From assembly GCF_023218075.1 (NCBI RefSeq), contig NZ_JALPTB010000010.1, positions 1 to 64,000 on the forward strand: 64,000 nt of DNA, in the 5' to 3' direction. The position numbers and the translations under genes were made by a program. Below are positions 1-7,575 of the stretch, piece after piece (position 1 is the first letter of the stretch; every line of letters begins with the position of its first letter). The notes beneath the pieces were generated by a model, which was not told the DNA's origin, ran no database searches, and saw only the letters and a list, made by a program, of their open reading frames with translations. Origin of the DNA: Rhodococcus sp. HM1. GTDB lineage: Bacteria; Actinomycetota; Actinomycetes; Mycobacteriales; Mycobacteriaceae.

Positions 1-190
1 GGTCCGCCCACCCAACCCTCCACGGCTTACCGGGGTCAAGCACCTCGAAGGGTGTGGCGAGCCGTTTCGATCGGTTCGGAGGGTGGTCCGGAATCGCACT
101 TACCCCCCGTATCGCGGTGTTACACAGGCCTCGGGAGCACCGTGTCGGATATCCCGTTCTCATTTCACGAGAACTGGATATGCTGCACCC

Positions 191-970
191 ATGGGAGACG
201 ACTTGGGAGCCGGCGGCCTGCGTTTCGAACGCGAGGGCGCGATCGGCTGGTGCATCATCGATCGGCCGGCAGCGCGCAATGCCTTCACCCCGGCGATGTA
301 TTACGGGCTCAAACGAGCGGTCCGGCTCGTCAACTCCGATCCGGACCTGGCCGCGCTCATCATCACGGGCGTCGACGACGTCTTCGCACCGGGCGGCGAC
401 CTGGGCGGACGCGCCGAACCCGGCGACAACCTGCCCGACGGCATCGGGCACGACATCCTGCCGTTCCTCACCATCCGCGACAGCCGCGCGCCCGTCGTCT
501 CCGCCGTCAACGGCATCTGCCAGGCGGGCGGTCTGCTGGTCGCGATGATGTCCGACATCGCCGTGGCCAGCGACCGCGCGACCTTCCGCGTGCCCGAACT
601 GCTCCGCGGCATCCCCGACGCGACCTTCGCGGCCGCGCTGCCCGCGCACGTCGGCGTCGCGGTCGCGCGGGACCTGATGCTCTCGGCGCGTCGGTTCGAC
701 GCCGCCGAGGCCCAGCGTCTGGGCGTCATCTCCCGCGTCGTGCCGCACGAGAACCTCCGGGAGGCAGCATTGCAGGCGGCGCGAGAAATCCTGCAGACCT
801 CCCCCATCGCACGCGCCCAGGTCAAGCGCATGCTCAACGAGCGCTACGGACTCTTCGACTACGAGACGATGCTCGGCGCGCTCGAGACTTCACCCGAACC
901 TCGGGAAGGGATGCGGGCATTCATGGAGAAGCGGAACCCGAACTGGATTCCGGAGAACCTGCCCGGCTGA
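191..970 (+). CDS. enoyl-CoA hydratase/isomerase family protein
   Basis: The protein is 259 aa and has the crotonase fold pattern. The first oxyanion-hole region is near residues 63-75 (FAPGGDL), the second is VNGICQAGG near 107-115, and a C-terminal helical tail follows. Family members hydrate or isomerise acyl-CoA thioesters in the cytosol. The usual catalytic Glu pair of hydratases is not obvious around PELLRGIPDAT, so the exact reaction is open. The ATG at 191 was chosen because a TATGCT box (179-184) ends only 6 nt before it, which fits a leaderless transcript; longer upstream reading gives no crotonase homology. The gene is followed by a hairpin terminator and the attL of the integrated element. 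Confidence 0.88.
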   Translation: MGDDLGAGGLRFEREGAIGWCIIDRPAARNAFTPAMYYGLKRAVRLVNSDPDLAALIITGVDDVFAPGGDLGGRAEPGDNLPDGIGHDILPFLTIRDSRAPVVSAVNGICQAGGLLVAMMSDIAVASDRATFRVPELLRGIPDATFAAALPAHVGVAVARDLMLSARRFDAAEAQRLGVISRVVPHENLREAALQAAREILQTSPIARAQVKRMLNERYGLFDYETMLGALETSPEPREGMRAFMEKRNPNWIPENLPG

Positions 971-1109
971 CGGCCCGCCCCTTTCCGACCCGGGCGGCCG
1001 GCCCCCTCGTTGTCCGAGCGAGTGGTACACCCGTCTCCTTCAATCGACTGAGCGTGCCGCTCGCTCGGAACGGCGGGGGGTGACGCGACCCCGCAGAACC
1101 AACAAGAAA

Positions 1110-1134
1110 CCCCTCACCTGCAACAGGTGAGGGG
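1110..1134. terminator. hairpin terminator, 11-bp stem
   Basis: There is a perfect 11-bp stem (1110-1120 against 1124-1134) with a 3-nt loop. It lies just outside attL. It probably terminated the minus-strand tRNA-Ser before the element separated them, and may also serve the hydratase gene. Confidence 0.7.
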
Positions 1135-1141
1135 CTTCGTG

Positions 1142-1165
1142 GCGGAAGCGGAGGGATTTGAACCC
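1142..1165. repeat. attL: 24-bp copy of the tRNA-Ser 3' end
   Basis: The sequence is identical over 24 bp to 8740-8763, which is the 3' end of the intact tRNA-Ser gene. Identity stops abruptly on both sides. Tyrosine integrases commonly use tRNA 3' ends as attachment sites, so this is the distal junction of the element. Confidence 0.88.
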
Positions 1166-1259
1166 TTTCACATACCCTGACTGGAAGGACAAAACCTCAT
1201 CTACCAGGTCAAATTCCTAGCACTAGATAGTTCGTGATAGCCGGTGTGACCACTCAACT

Positions 1260-2123
1260 GTGGGCAAAGTGTGGGCATCGAAGTACCGTGCTGCATTGAA
1301 GATCGACATACGGCATTCTTTGGAGATGATTCTTGTCAGATTCACCGGCCTGATCCATCCTCGCGCAGGGCAGTGGGTCTACGACGCTCCGATTCGACTT
1401 AGTCGTGGTGACAGGATCCTGGTTATCAGCGTTCAGGACTCCGCCTTCAGCGTGACGCTTCAAACGAACGACGCCGAGGACTTAGACCGCTTGTCTGAAT
1501 TCGAGCGGGCAGATTGGTTCAATGCGCAATGGCAAGAAGCTTCAACATGGATTCGCGCGGCTCTCGACACACTCGGGTTTCATCTAGGGGCCGCACTCGA
1601 AGTTGAGCTGCTTAATGGGTATGTGGACCTGCCCGATCAGCCCACTCCCCGGCCAAGCTGGCTCGTGTGGAACCGTCTTTCACAGTCTGAATTCTCAACC
1701 GTTGAAGGCAACCGGGTGGGGCCGGACAAGATCACGAAGTACCTACACGCCGCTGCTGCGGTACCTCACGTTCGCTACGCGCTTGCCGACCTGCGCTCCG
1801 CATTGCTCTACCCCGACGATGCCGCGTTCTACGCGTACAGAGCAGTAGAGAGCATTCGCCAGTGCTTCACGGACCCAGACGACGACCCCCAAGCGTCCGC
1901 AACAAAAACAAAGACATGGGAGCGGCTCCGGACAACTTTGAACGTCACACGCGAAGAGCTGGGCGAGCTGGCAGAAGCCGCAAAGGCGCGGCGACATGGC
2001 GCCGCAGATTTCCTGACTGCTGACGATCGCAGAAAATGCATCCGGCTCGCACGCGAGGTGGTCGCGCGATTCATCGACAGCCGTCCCGAACCACAATTAC
2101 CCACCGCTTCCGCGGAGGCATGA
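1260..2123 (+). CDS. HEPN-like accessory protein, function unknown
   Basis: A protein of 287 aa from GTG 1260, or 265 aa from ATG 1326; I cannot decide between the starts. The N-terminal half is beta-rich and unrecognised. The C-terminal half is helical, with FYAYRAVESIRQCF near 195-208 and an R-H pair in KARRHG near 243-248, followed by a helix rich in basic and acidic residues. That arrangement resembles HEPN domains, whose Rx4-6H motif cuts RNA, but the spacing here is shorter than classic. Base composition is visibly less GC-rich than in neighbouring genes, which suggests transfer. It sits alone at the attL edge, convergent with the capsid gene and separated from it by a strong terminator. 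That is a common place for defence or fitness cargo in satellites. Confidence 0.6.
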   Translation: MGKVWASKYRAALKIDIRHSLEMILVRFTGLIHPRAGQWVYDAPIRLSRGDRILVISVQDSAFSVTLQTNDAEDLDRLSEFERADWFNAQWQEASTWIRAALDTLGFHLGAALEVELLNGYVDLPDQPTPRPSWLVWNRLSQSEFSTVEGNRVGPDKITKYLHAAAAVPHVRYALADLRSALLYPDDAAFYAYRAVESIRQCFTDPDDDPQASATKTKTWERLRTTLNVTREELGELAEAAKARRHGAADFLTADDRRKCIRLAREVVARFIDSRPEPQLPTASAEA

Positions 2124-2126
2124 GAA

Positions 2127-2166
2127 CGGGAGGTTTGGCCTCACCAGGTGAGTGCCAAACCTCCCG
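2127..2166. terminator. bidirectional terminator
   Basis: A perfect 13-bp stem (2127-2139 with 2154-2166). The 14-nt loop contains a further short complement (CTCACC/GGTGAG). It lies between the convergent cargo gene and capsid gene and so can stop both transcripts. Confidence 0.85.
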
Positions 2167-2196
2167 ATCAGCCGTCTAAAGCACAGCTTGGTGACG

Positions 2197-3330
2197 TCAG
2201 ACCCCAGAACCTGCCATTTCGACTACGGCGACGCCGCCCGGACGGTTGAGCTGAACCTCCGCGCGCAGCTCCGCACGGAAGCGAACCTGGTTCGTCTCGA
2301 AGTCGGTACCGACGTTCTCCGAGACCCGCAGTTGCAGACCCTTGTCGACCCGCAGTGCCACCGAGTCCTGCGACAGCAGCAGGGATCGGCCGGCCGCGAC
2401 CTCCGGCGAGGTCACGACCGGGACGCCCCACAGTCGACGAGCTGCACGGTCGACCGGCTGGTCGACCATCTCGAGCTTGCCGTTACCGCCGTCCGTACGC
2501 GCCAGCTCGATTGCCTCCCAATCGGTCGGAGACATGACGAACGCCGACGGAATCAGACCATCGTCCTCGAGTTGGGTGATCGCCTTACGCGTCGACGTCA
2601 GCGCATCGACCGCGAACGCCTGCGACAGCACACCGGTAGCAGTGAGCAGGCCCGCCAGCGATGGAGCGTCACCGGTGCCGTTGACCATCTCCGCCTCGAG
2701 TGCACGTTGCACGCCGTACGCCATTTCGGACCCGACGAACGTCTCGAGTGTCGGCAAGTCTTGCAGCATGTAGACGTCGATCGGCTCCGACACGTGCGCG
2801 ACGACGTGCAACGATGCCTCGATCTTTTCGAGACCGAGGATCGAGGTCGGTTTGGTGCCACCGGCCGCGACCGGGGCAGCGTTCAATTCCCGCTGCACCT
2901 GACGCAGATACTCGAACCGCGCCGGAGAGTCCCCGATCACCGGGATGACTTGAAGCAGGCCGGTAGCCGGTCGACCCTCCGGCACCGGATCCGAGACGAT
3001 CTGAACCGGAGCGACGGACCCGCCACTCACCAGCGCCTTACGGCCGACACCCGTGTCGGCGAGCATCCCCGAAGCCAGTTCGCGCACAAAGGATTTCGAG
3101 CGAAGGTCGAGGAACCCCCGACGAGGTTCACCGTCGCCCACGTCACCCGCGATAGCGTCGATATCCGCTTTCACCCGGTCGAGTCGGTCGACCTCCGCAC
3201 GCATGGCCGGAATCTCCGACTTGAGCCGGTCGATCTCCGCCAGCTCCGCCGCCGTGTACTCACGACCGGTCACGTCTTGAAGCTCTTTCACGCGAGCGAG
3301 AGCCGCCGCGAGTTTCTGTCGAGCACCCAT
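2197..3330 (-). CDS. HK97-family major capsid protein
   Basis: A 377-aa protein. Residues 1 to about 65 are a charged coiled-coil region (KLAAALARVKEL, then IDRLKSEIPAMRAEVDRL) typical of the HK97 delta/scaffolding domain. A linker and a capsid fold follow, with ALEAEMVNGTGDAPSLAGLL and SPTDWEAIELARTDGG, characteristic of this family. The ATG at 3330 has a good GGAGGT site just upstream. It is the last gene of the minus-strand operon. A delta domain normally needs a prohead protease, which this element lacks, so maturation would depend on a helper phage. This is family-based inference. Confidence 0.88.
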   Translation of the reverse strand: MGARQKLAAALARVKELQDVTGREYTAAELAEIDRLKSEIPAMRAEVDRLDRVKADIDAIAGDVGDGEPRRGFLDLRSKSFVRELASGMLADTGVGRKALVSGGSVAPVQIVSDPVPEGRPATGLLQVIPVIGDSPARFEYLRQVQRELNAAPVAAGGTKPTSILGLEKIEASLHVVAHVSEPIDVYMLQDLPTLETFVGSEMAYGVQRALEAEMVNGTGDAPSLAGLLTATGVLSQAFAVDALTSTRKAITQLEDDGLIPSAFVMSPTDWEAIELARTDGGNGKLEMVDQPVDRAARRLWGVPVVTSPEVAAGRSLLLSQDSVALRVDKGLQLRVSENVGTDFETNQVRFRAELRAEVQLNRPGGVAVVEMAGSGV

Positions 3331-3559
3331 GTTTACCTCCACATACGCACCCCGAAAAATGAAGTGCACCAACGGATTACGCGTCGCACGTTCTACGCGG
3401 CACCCGTTGGGAGGCTGTCACCGACTAGCGGCCCAACACAGGCGAGGCGGCCCCGGACACCTGAAGCAGTCCCGACCGGACCGGACAGAAGGGAATCAAC
3501 CACAATCCGATCGGGACCACCGCAGGGTGGACGTGTCGTTGGGGAACGACACCCCCAGC

Positions 3560-3925
3560 CTACGAACCCACGCCGACCAGCTCGACACCCGCGACCGGCA
3601 GACCCCCGCCGAGGTGAGCATGAAGCAGCCGCAGACACCGCCCCTCGACCTCGAACCGCGACACCCGCCGACCCGCCAACAACCCACGGACCCGACGAGT
3701 CGACCGCGACCCGTCGACCGCGTCGACCTCACCCGACACGATCATCCCGCCGGACCCGTCGACCTCGACCGAGTCGACCCCGCCGACGACCGCGAACGGA
3801 TCCAGCAGGTCCGCCGACACAGTCAGCAACCCCGAATCCCGCAGCCCGTCGACGCCGACGACCTGGTCGAGACGCAGACGAAACGACGTCCCGTCGACCT
3901 CGAGCACCCGACCCGACACGATCAC
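3560..3925 (-). CDS. hypothetical protein, 121 aa, element operon
   Basis: Starts with GTG at 3925, overlapping the stop of the upstream gene as GTGA, so translational coupling is likely. The protein is rich in Val, Asp, Gly and Leu, with beta-strand-like repeats (SGRVLEVDG, SGEVDAVDGS), and no motif I recognise. The position before the capsid gene could suit a head-assembly or capsid-size factor, but nothing in the sequence shows that. About 230 bp between this gene and the capsid gene hold no convincing reading frame. Confidence 0.55.
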   Translation of the reverse strand: MIVSGRVLEVDGTSFRLRLDQVVGVDGLRDSGLLTVSADLLDPFAVVGGVDSVEVDGSGGMIVSGEVDAVDGSRSTRRVRGLLAGRRVSRFEVEGRCLRLLHAHLGGGLPVAGVELVGVGS

Positions 3926-4143
3926 GACACCACCTCCACCAGTTGGCCGGCCATCTCCCGCTGCGAGGCCGGCCGATCCTCCGCAGGCTCCGGAATCGGC
4001 AGGCCCCTACGCTCCTCGAGCTGGTCGAGGCGAGCATGAAGCGCCGCCACAGTGCAGCCGCTGCGACGAGTCCGCGACGACACCAGCTCCACCACGCCGA
4101 CTAGCTCCGGCCGGACCGCACCGAACGCCGCCGCCGCGATCAT
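3922..4143 (-). CDS. hypothetical protein, 73 aa, element operon
   Basis: Starts with ATG at 4143, sharing ATGA with the stop of the gene before it. The middle is an amphipathic helix (AALHARLDQLEERRG) followed by a Pro/Glu-rich tail, consistent with a small oligomerising or protein-binding factor. No family is recognised. The overlaps on both sides are the main support for it being real. Confidence 0.55.
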   Translation of the reverse strand: MIAAAAFGAVRPELVGVVELVSSRTRRSGCTVAALHARLDQLEERRGLPIPEPAEDRPASQREMAGQLVEVVS

Positions 4144-4424
4144 GACCCGCCCTCCGGATCCGTCGACTCCTCCGCACCCGGAGCCGTCGCCGTGGCCAGG
4201 ATGTCGAGCAGGAACCGCGACGGATCCCCGCCCGTCACGATCGACGACAGCGTCGACACCTGCGACGCCAGCGCACCGATCAGCCGGTCGACACCGTCGC
4301 CGTACGGATCCGCGGCACACTCCGCCAGGACCACCCGGTAATGGTCGGAGTCCTGGTCGATCGACGCCAGGACCAACCGCGAGGCCCGCACCACGTCGAC
4401 CAACGACGTATCCGCCCCGCTCAT
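4140..4424 (-). CDS. hypothetical protein, 94 aa, element operon
   Basis: Starts at ATG 4424, overlapping the previous stop (ATGA) and coupled to the next gene by another ATGA. It looks all-helical and acidic (LVDVVRASRLVLASIDQDSD, then DRLIGALASQVSTL), with no recognised domain. A TTG at 4433 is possible but lacks the coupling. Confidence 0.6.
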   Translation of the reverse strand: MSGADTSLVDVVRASRLVLASIDQDSDHYRVVLAECAADPYGDGVDRLIGALASQVSTLSSIVTGGDPSRFLLDILATATAPGAEESTDPEGGS

Positions 4425-4597
4425 CGCGCACAACCCAGGCCGCGACCGGTCGGGATCCGCCCGCCGTCGAACATCAGGTCACCCACCGACAGATACCAAC
4501 CCGCCTGCCCCCACAGCTCCGACGAGTCCACCAGCTCCGCACCTGAAAGCACCACCGGCCCGTCACCCTCATACGCCGAGGTCTGTTCCTCACTCAT
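4421..4597 (-). CDS. hypothetical protein, 58 aa, element operon
   Basis: A small acidic protein starting at ATG 4597 (MSEEQTSAYEGDG), with tryptophans in the centre (ELWGQAGWYLSVGDL). It overlaps the next gene by 4 nt. No function is recognisable. Confidence 0.5.
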   Translation of the reverse strand: MSEEQTSAYEGDGPVVLSGAELVDSSELWGQAGWYLSVGDLMFDGGRIPTGRGLGCAR

Positions 4598-4647
4598 CAC
4601 GTCCACCCTTCCAATTGCTCTACCTGCGAATATCCGCGTAATACCGT

Positions 4648-4941
4648 CTAGCTGCCCCGCAGAGCGACCGAACCCCATTCCCGGCCCAGTCCACCCTCGG
4701 CACCAGTCAATAACGCGACGCCGACGACGCCGCCAGAGCACGCACCACCACCGAGCACCATCACCGAGCACCGGGAACCTGAACCGCAGCCGCCAGACCC
4801 GCCAGTCCTCACGTGCGCGATGGGGTGCCCCCGTCGGGGAGAGAGCAGCGGAACCGGACACCTCCCCTCCGGTCGCCCGATGCTCTGCGATCGGAAAGCC
4901 CCCTCCCCTGCGCCGACTGTGTCGAGGTCACCAGCGTTCAT
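4648..4941 (-). CDS. possible small hypothetical protein
   Basis: A 97-aa frame from ATG 4941 with an AAGGG site about 5 nt upstream, overlapping the end of the preceding Cys-containing gene by 14 nt. The C-terminal half is Gly/Val-rich and could form a membrane segment (CSGGVVGVALLTG). Another frame is also open here and codon choice does not decide between them, so the call is tentative. Confidence 0.3.
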   Translation of the reverse strand: MNAGDLDTVGAGEGAFRSQSIGRPEGRCPVPLLSPRRGHPIAHVRTGGSGGCGSGSRCSVMVLGGGACSGGVVGVALLTGAEGGLGREWGSVALRGS

Positions 4942-5128
4942 TGGTGCCCTTGAATCGACGCCGGTATGCCCGGTCAGCCGCCGACTGTCGTACCCCGTGG
5001 TACTTGCCGCGTAGCGACTCCTCCTCGATCTCGCGACACGGTTCACCGGGTGTCGCGCCGCAGCCCTGTTGGTCACCGGCCCGGAGTCGGAACCTGCGCC
5101 GACACTCGACCTCGATCGGATCGACCAT
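4928..5128 (-). CDS. small Cys-motif (zinc-finger-like) protein
   Basis: A 66-aa protein with the CGATPGEPC signature that recurs in short actinophage and actinobacterial proteins, here followed by a basic C-terminus (RAYRRRFKGTNERW). The motif probably binds zinc with a partner His/Cys, and the basic tail suggests nucleic-acid contact. It is one of three short Cys-containing genes in a row in this operon. No specific role is known to me. Confidence 0.65.
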   Translation of the reverse strand: MVDPIEVECRRRFRLRAGDQQGCGATPGEPCREIEEESLRGKYHGVRQSAADRAYRRRFKGTNERW

Positions 5129-5135
5129 TGCTCGC

Positions 5136-5366
5136 TCACCTACTTTCGTTCTGCCGCGCCACCGCTACGCGCTGGCTTGCCACTGGTAGCCGTGTCCGGT
5201 CGACCGCCCACTGTGTCCGTCCGTCGACGCTGCGCCGACACAGCCACGGTCGACAGCGTGGACACGGTCGCGGTCGTCCGTCCGGGTCCGGCGGTTGCCA
5301 GCCCAGGACGCAGCCGCAGGTGTCGACCTGGTCGTCGACGAGTTCCCCGGTTCTGTCGTGCCTCAT
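5136..5366 (-). CDS. small Cys-rich protein, zinc-ribbon-like
   Basis: A 76-aa protein with clustered cysteines (TCGCVLGW, then PCPRCRPWLC) that look like a treble-clef or zinc-ribbon knuckle. The ATG at 5366 follows an AAGGGA site. It ends 7 nt before the next Cys-motif gene, consistent with one transcript. Function is unknown; DNA or RNA binding is inferred from the motif only. Confidence 0.6.
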   Translation of the reverse strand: MRHDRTGELVDDQVDTCGCVLGWQPPDPDGRPRPCPRCRPWLCRRSVDGRTQWAVDRTRLPVASQRVAVARQNESR

Positions 5367-5404
5367 GTGTGCATCCCTTCACGGTCACGCCCCCACGCTC
5401 CGAT

Positions 5405-5689
5405 CTATGGAGTGGCCCGGACGGTGGTCAGGTCCGCCAGTCCTGGTGTGTGCTGCTGCCCCTCAGTCCGCCGTGCAGCGGCCCGCAGGCGAGAGACGCA
5501 CGGGACTCGACGGAGGAGACCCTCCGGCCCGATGCACGCCTGCCCTTCACCAGCTCCGCATCGGCAGGCGATCCACAGCGCCCCGTCTGTTTCGTACGCA
5601 TCCACGACCGGCCCGGAGGGGACACGCCACCCACCTGTGAGCGCACCGGCCCGTCGACGGTGGTCGAGCGCTATGACGTCACCGCTCAC
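5405..5689 (-). CDS. small Cys-motif protein, coupled to the replication gene
   Basis: Starts at GTG 5689, sharing GTGA with the stop of the replication-type gene. Its centre carries WIACRCGAGEGQACIG, a variant of the CGAxPGxPC signature, followed by an Arg-rich helix. It is 94 aa long. The coupling suggests it is made in fixed ratio with the upstream protein. Confidence 0.6.
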   Translation of the reverse strand: MSGDVIALDHRRRAGALTGGWRVPSGPVVDAYETDGALWIACRCGAGEGQACIGPEGLLRRVPCVSRLRAAARRTEGQQHTPGLADLTTVRATP

Positions 5690-6702
5690 GCCGCGACCAC
5701 CTCCGGATGCGTGCACTTCGCTACGGAGTCACCGAGGTCGACCCACCCGAGTTCATCGCACCGCCCGCACTCCTCGACTGCACGCCGTTTGGTCCGCACC
5801 GCTGCCGCGCGCCGCTCGTCCTCGCCTGCGTCCCATCGCTTCGCGTCCGCCTTGGCGCGCGCGCAGTCGCCGCACCGTTCCTCGACCCAGCCCAGACCGT
5901 CGTGCCGCTGGCATCGCTCCGCCGGACGCTCGCCCGGAGCGATGGACGCGTCAGCGTCCGAGGCGCCCGCCCTTTCCTCATTTGATTCCAGGAGGGGGTC
6001 AAGACCCGCGACGTCACGCGACGCACGCGTACGCCCGGACCCCGCCTCTTCTTTCCCTCCTTCTTCTACTTCTTCAGAGAGAGGAAGAGAGTTCGATTCC
6101 GAATTGGTCCCTGTTCGATTCCGAACCCTCTCAGAGACCGATTCCGAACTGGTCCCCGTTCGATTCCGAACCCTCTCAGAGACCGATTCCGAACTCTCGC
6201 ACGTCGTCGAGTTATCGGACCGGTTCGATTCCGAACTCTCGCAGTTCAGAGAGTCTGGATCGTCGAGCCAGATACTCGGATCGGGCACGACGCGGAACGA
6301 GCGCCGTTGGTCGCCGTATTGCTCCGGCCGGTACTCCACGACGACCGCCCCGGCCTCCTCAAGTTTTGGAACAGCCCGCTGCACCTGCTGCCGACTCATG
6401 CCGAGCGCGGATGCGATCGACGCATAGCTGACACGCCACAGGCGCCCGTCCTCTGTTTCAATTCGGTCTGGCCCCGGCACATTGCACCTGTATCGGATCA
6501 GGCAGAGGATCAACCCCGCGATATGTCCGTAGGCCGCTCCTGCTGCAGCAACGAACGGAATTGTCTCCTGGCGCCCTGAAGCACCCTCCCTCTCACCACC
6601 CGACTGCGATACACTCTTCCTCGAACCGTGACCAACCAGGAACGCGTTCTTCTTGTGCCCGGACAGGCCGCAATCCTGTTCGGGCACAATTTTTTTCGAC
6701 AT
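5686..6702 (-). CDS. replication-type winged-helix protein with internal repeats
   Basis: A 338-aa protein. Residues of about 60-165 form a winged-helix domain of replication-initiator type (SIASALGMSRQQVQRAVPKL, then a wing ending RSFRVVPDPS). Residues of about 170-230 are a Ser/Glu-rich linker containing two copies of SESVSERVRNRTGT. The C-terminus has Cys pairs (RCQRHDGLGWVEERCGDC and ECGRCDELGW) that could bind zinc. The gene follows the excisionase by 13 nt. I infer an initiator for autonomous replication because the DNA under the linker contains regularly spaced repeats; a transcription factor is the alternative. Confidence 0.7.
   Translation of the reverse strand: MSKKIVPEQDCGLSGHKKNAFLVGHGSRKSVSQSGGEREGASGRQETIPFVAAAGAAYGHIAGLILCLIRYRCNVPGPDRIETEDGRLWRVSYASIASALGMSRQQVQRAVPKLEEAGAVVVEYRPEQYGDQRRSFRVVPDPSIWLDDPDSLNCESSESNRSDNSTTCESSESVSERVRNRTGTSSESVSERVRNRTGTNSESNSLPLSEEVEEGGKEEAGSGRTRASRDVAGLDPLLESNEERAGASDADASIAPGERPAERCQRHDGLGWVEERCGDCARAKADAKRWDAGEDERRAAAVRTKRRAVEECGRCDELGWVDLGDSVAKCTHPEVVAA
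6092..6235. repeat. iteron-like array: six CGATTCCGAA copies at about 22-bp spacing
   Basis: CGATTCCGAA occurs at 6094, 6116, 6139, 6161, 6184 and 6226. Steps are 22, 23, 22, 23 and 42 bp, so neighbouring copies fall on the same face of the helix. Four copies (6094, 6116, 6161, 6226) are preceded by TT, giving a TTCG-N4-CGAA partial palindrome. A 45-bp unit is duplicated within the array. The array lies inside the replication-type gene, as iterons of some plasmid and phage origins do. Confidence 0.6.
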
Positions 6703-6715
6703 ATCTCCACCACCC

Positions 6716-6913
6716 TTACGCGGCGTCGTCGGTACGCGTCTTGGTGTTGGCATCGAGCCACGCCTCAACGTCCGACCACCGATAGAGCGGACGCCTTCCG
6801 ACCTTCACGTACTTGGGTCCGGTTCCGCGGTACCTCCACGTCGCCATCTGCTGGCGTGATGTCCGCAGATACTCCGCCACCTCATCCCCCGTCGCCAATC
6901 GCTCGTCGGCCAT
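6716..6913 (-). CDS. xis: excisionase-type DNA-binding protein
   Basis: A 65-aa MerR-like winged helix of the Xis/AlpA type: ATGDEVAEYLRTSRQQMATW is the helix-turn-helix, and KVGRRPLYRWSDVEAWLD is the conserved wing and last helix. ATG 6913 is preceded by AGGAGG at ideal spacing. It is the first gene of the minus-strand operon and diverges from the repressor across a palindromic control region. It likely directs excision with the integrase and may also regulate. Confidence 0.8.
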   Translation of the reverse strand: MADERLATGDEVAEYLRTSRQQMATWRYRGTGPKYVKVGRRPLYRWSDVEAWLDANTKTRTDDAA

Positions 6914-6930
6914 ACGCCCTCCTGTATCGA

Positions 6931-6974
6931 ATTCCTTACACATACCTTCATTTCCTTACAAATGAAGGTATGTG
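6931..6974. promoter_or_regulatory. palindromic operator between xis operon and repressor
   Basis: A perfect 13-bp inverted repeat, CACATACCTTCAT (6939-6951) and its complement (6962-6974), is separated by 10 nt. TTCCTTACA occurs twice (6932-6940 and 6952-6960). It lies in the only divergent promoter region of the element and is the natural site for the Cro/CI-type repressor encoded at 7042. Confidence 0.65.
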
Positions 6975-7041
6975 GGATCGTATGTATGGAAGTCGGAACT
7001 ATCAACACCCGGTCCTTCCACACGGACGTAAGGTGTGCGCT

Positions 7042-7575
7042 ATGGGAACCCAACGTGTCGACTTGGGGCCGACCGGAGAGGCAGTAGCCGCGAACATTGC
7101 GCGAATGCGGTCCAGGTCCGGTCTCACGCTCCGCCAACTCGCCGCGCGCATTTCAGACGCTGGCCGCCCTATCAGCCACACCACCCTTAGTCAGATCGAG
7201 GCGTACAGCCGTCGCGTCACCGTCGATGAGTTGGTCGCGATCGCTGCGGCCCTCGACGTCACCCCGTCGACACTGCTCATGCCGCACGTCGACGACGCAA
7301 GCACCGAAGTCGAAGCGAGCGGCGTTCAGCCGACAACCGCGTTCGACCTGTGGCGATGGGTCACCGCCCAGGCGCCACACCCACTCGATTCCGAGGTACC
7401 CGTCGACGTCGATTGGTTGCACCGAACGCGTCCACTCTGGACCTTCCGGCAGATGACCGATGACGAACTACGGGACGCCCTCGTTACCAATCCCCTCAGA
7501 GTCGCGATGAAGCGCACCGGAGCCGACCACAGCAGCGAAAGCACCCCGAGGGACCTTGACCGTGGCGACGATTGA
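7042..7575 (+). CDS. Cro/CI-type helix-turn-helix repressor
   Basis: A 177-aa protein. The N-terminal HTH_XRE domain (residues about 12-75) includes MRSRSGLTLRQLAARI, TTLSQIEAYSRRVTVDELV and AAALDVTPSTLL. The C-terminal region is Trp-containing and unrecognised. ATG 7042 has an AAGGTG site; longer upstream frames lack homology. It is divergent from xis and overlaps the integrase start by 20 nt, so repressor and integrase are probably co-transcribed. It likely holds the minus-strand operon silent by binding the 6939-6974 palindrome. Confidence 0.8.
   Translation: MGTQRVDLGPTGEAVAANIARMRSRSGLTLRQLAARISDAGRPISHTTLSQIEAYSRRVTVDELVAIAAALDVTPSTLLMPHVDDASTEVEASGVQPTTAFDLWRWVTAQAPHPLDSEVPVDVDWLHRTRPLWTFRQMTDDELRDALVTNPLRVAMKRTGADHSSESTPRDLDRGDD

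Noticed and set aside
1260-1277. GTGGGCAAAGTGTGGGCA, 17 of 18 bases the same as 8639-8656 at the end of the integrase, considered as a second recombination site or integrase relic
   Set aside because: The match does not extend, it lies about 95 bp inside attL, and the same words arise from simple coding sequence. Not enough to call.
2152-4104. A 650-codon plus-strand frame over the capsid operon
   Set aside because: Arg/Pro/Thr-rich low-complexity translation opposite the capsid gene and its overlapping neighbours; no ribosome site and no recognisable domain.
4421-4861. Long 146-codon minus-strand frame upstream of the 58-aa gene
   Set aside because: The part before MSEEQTS is Arg/Trp-rich and overlaps an alternative frame. 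The overlap geometry and ATG 4597 favour the short gene.
6092-6235. Considered as a CRISPR array
   Set aside because: The repeat is only 10 bp, the spacing is 22-23 bp, the spacers are themselves repeated and the array lies in a coding frame; no cas gene is present.
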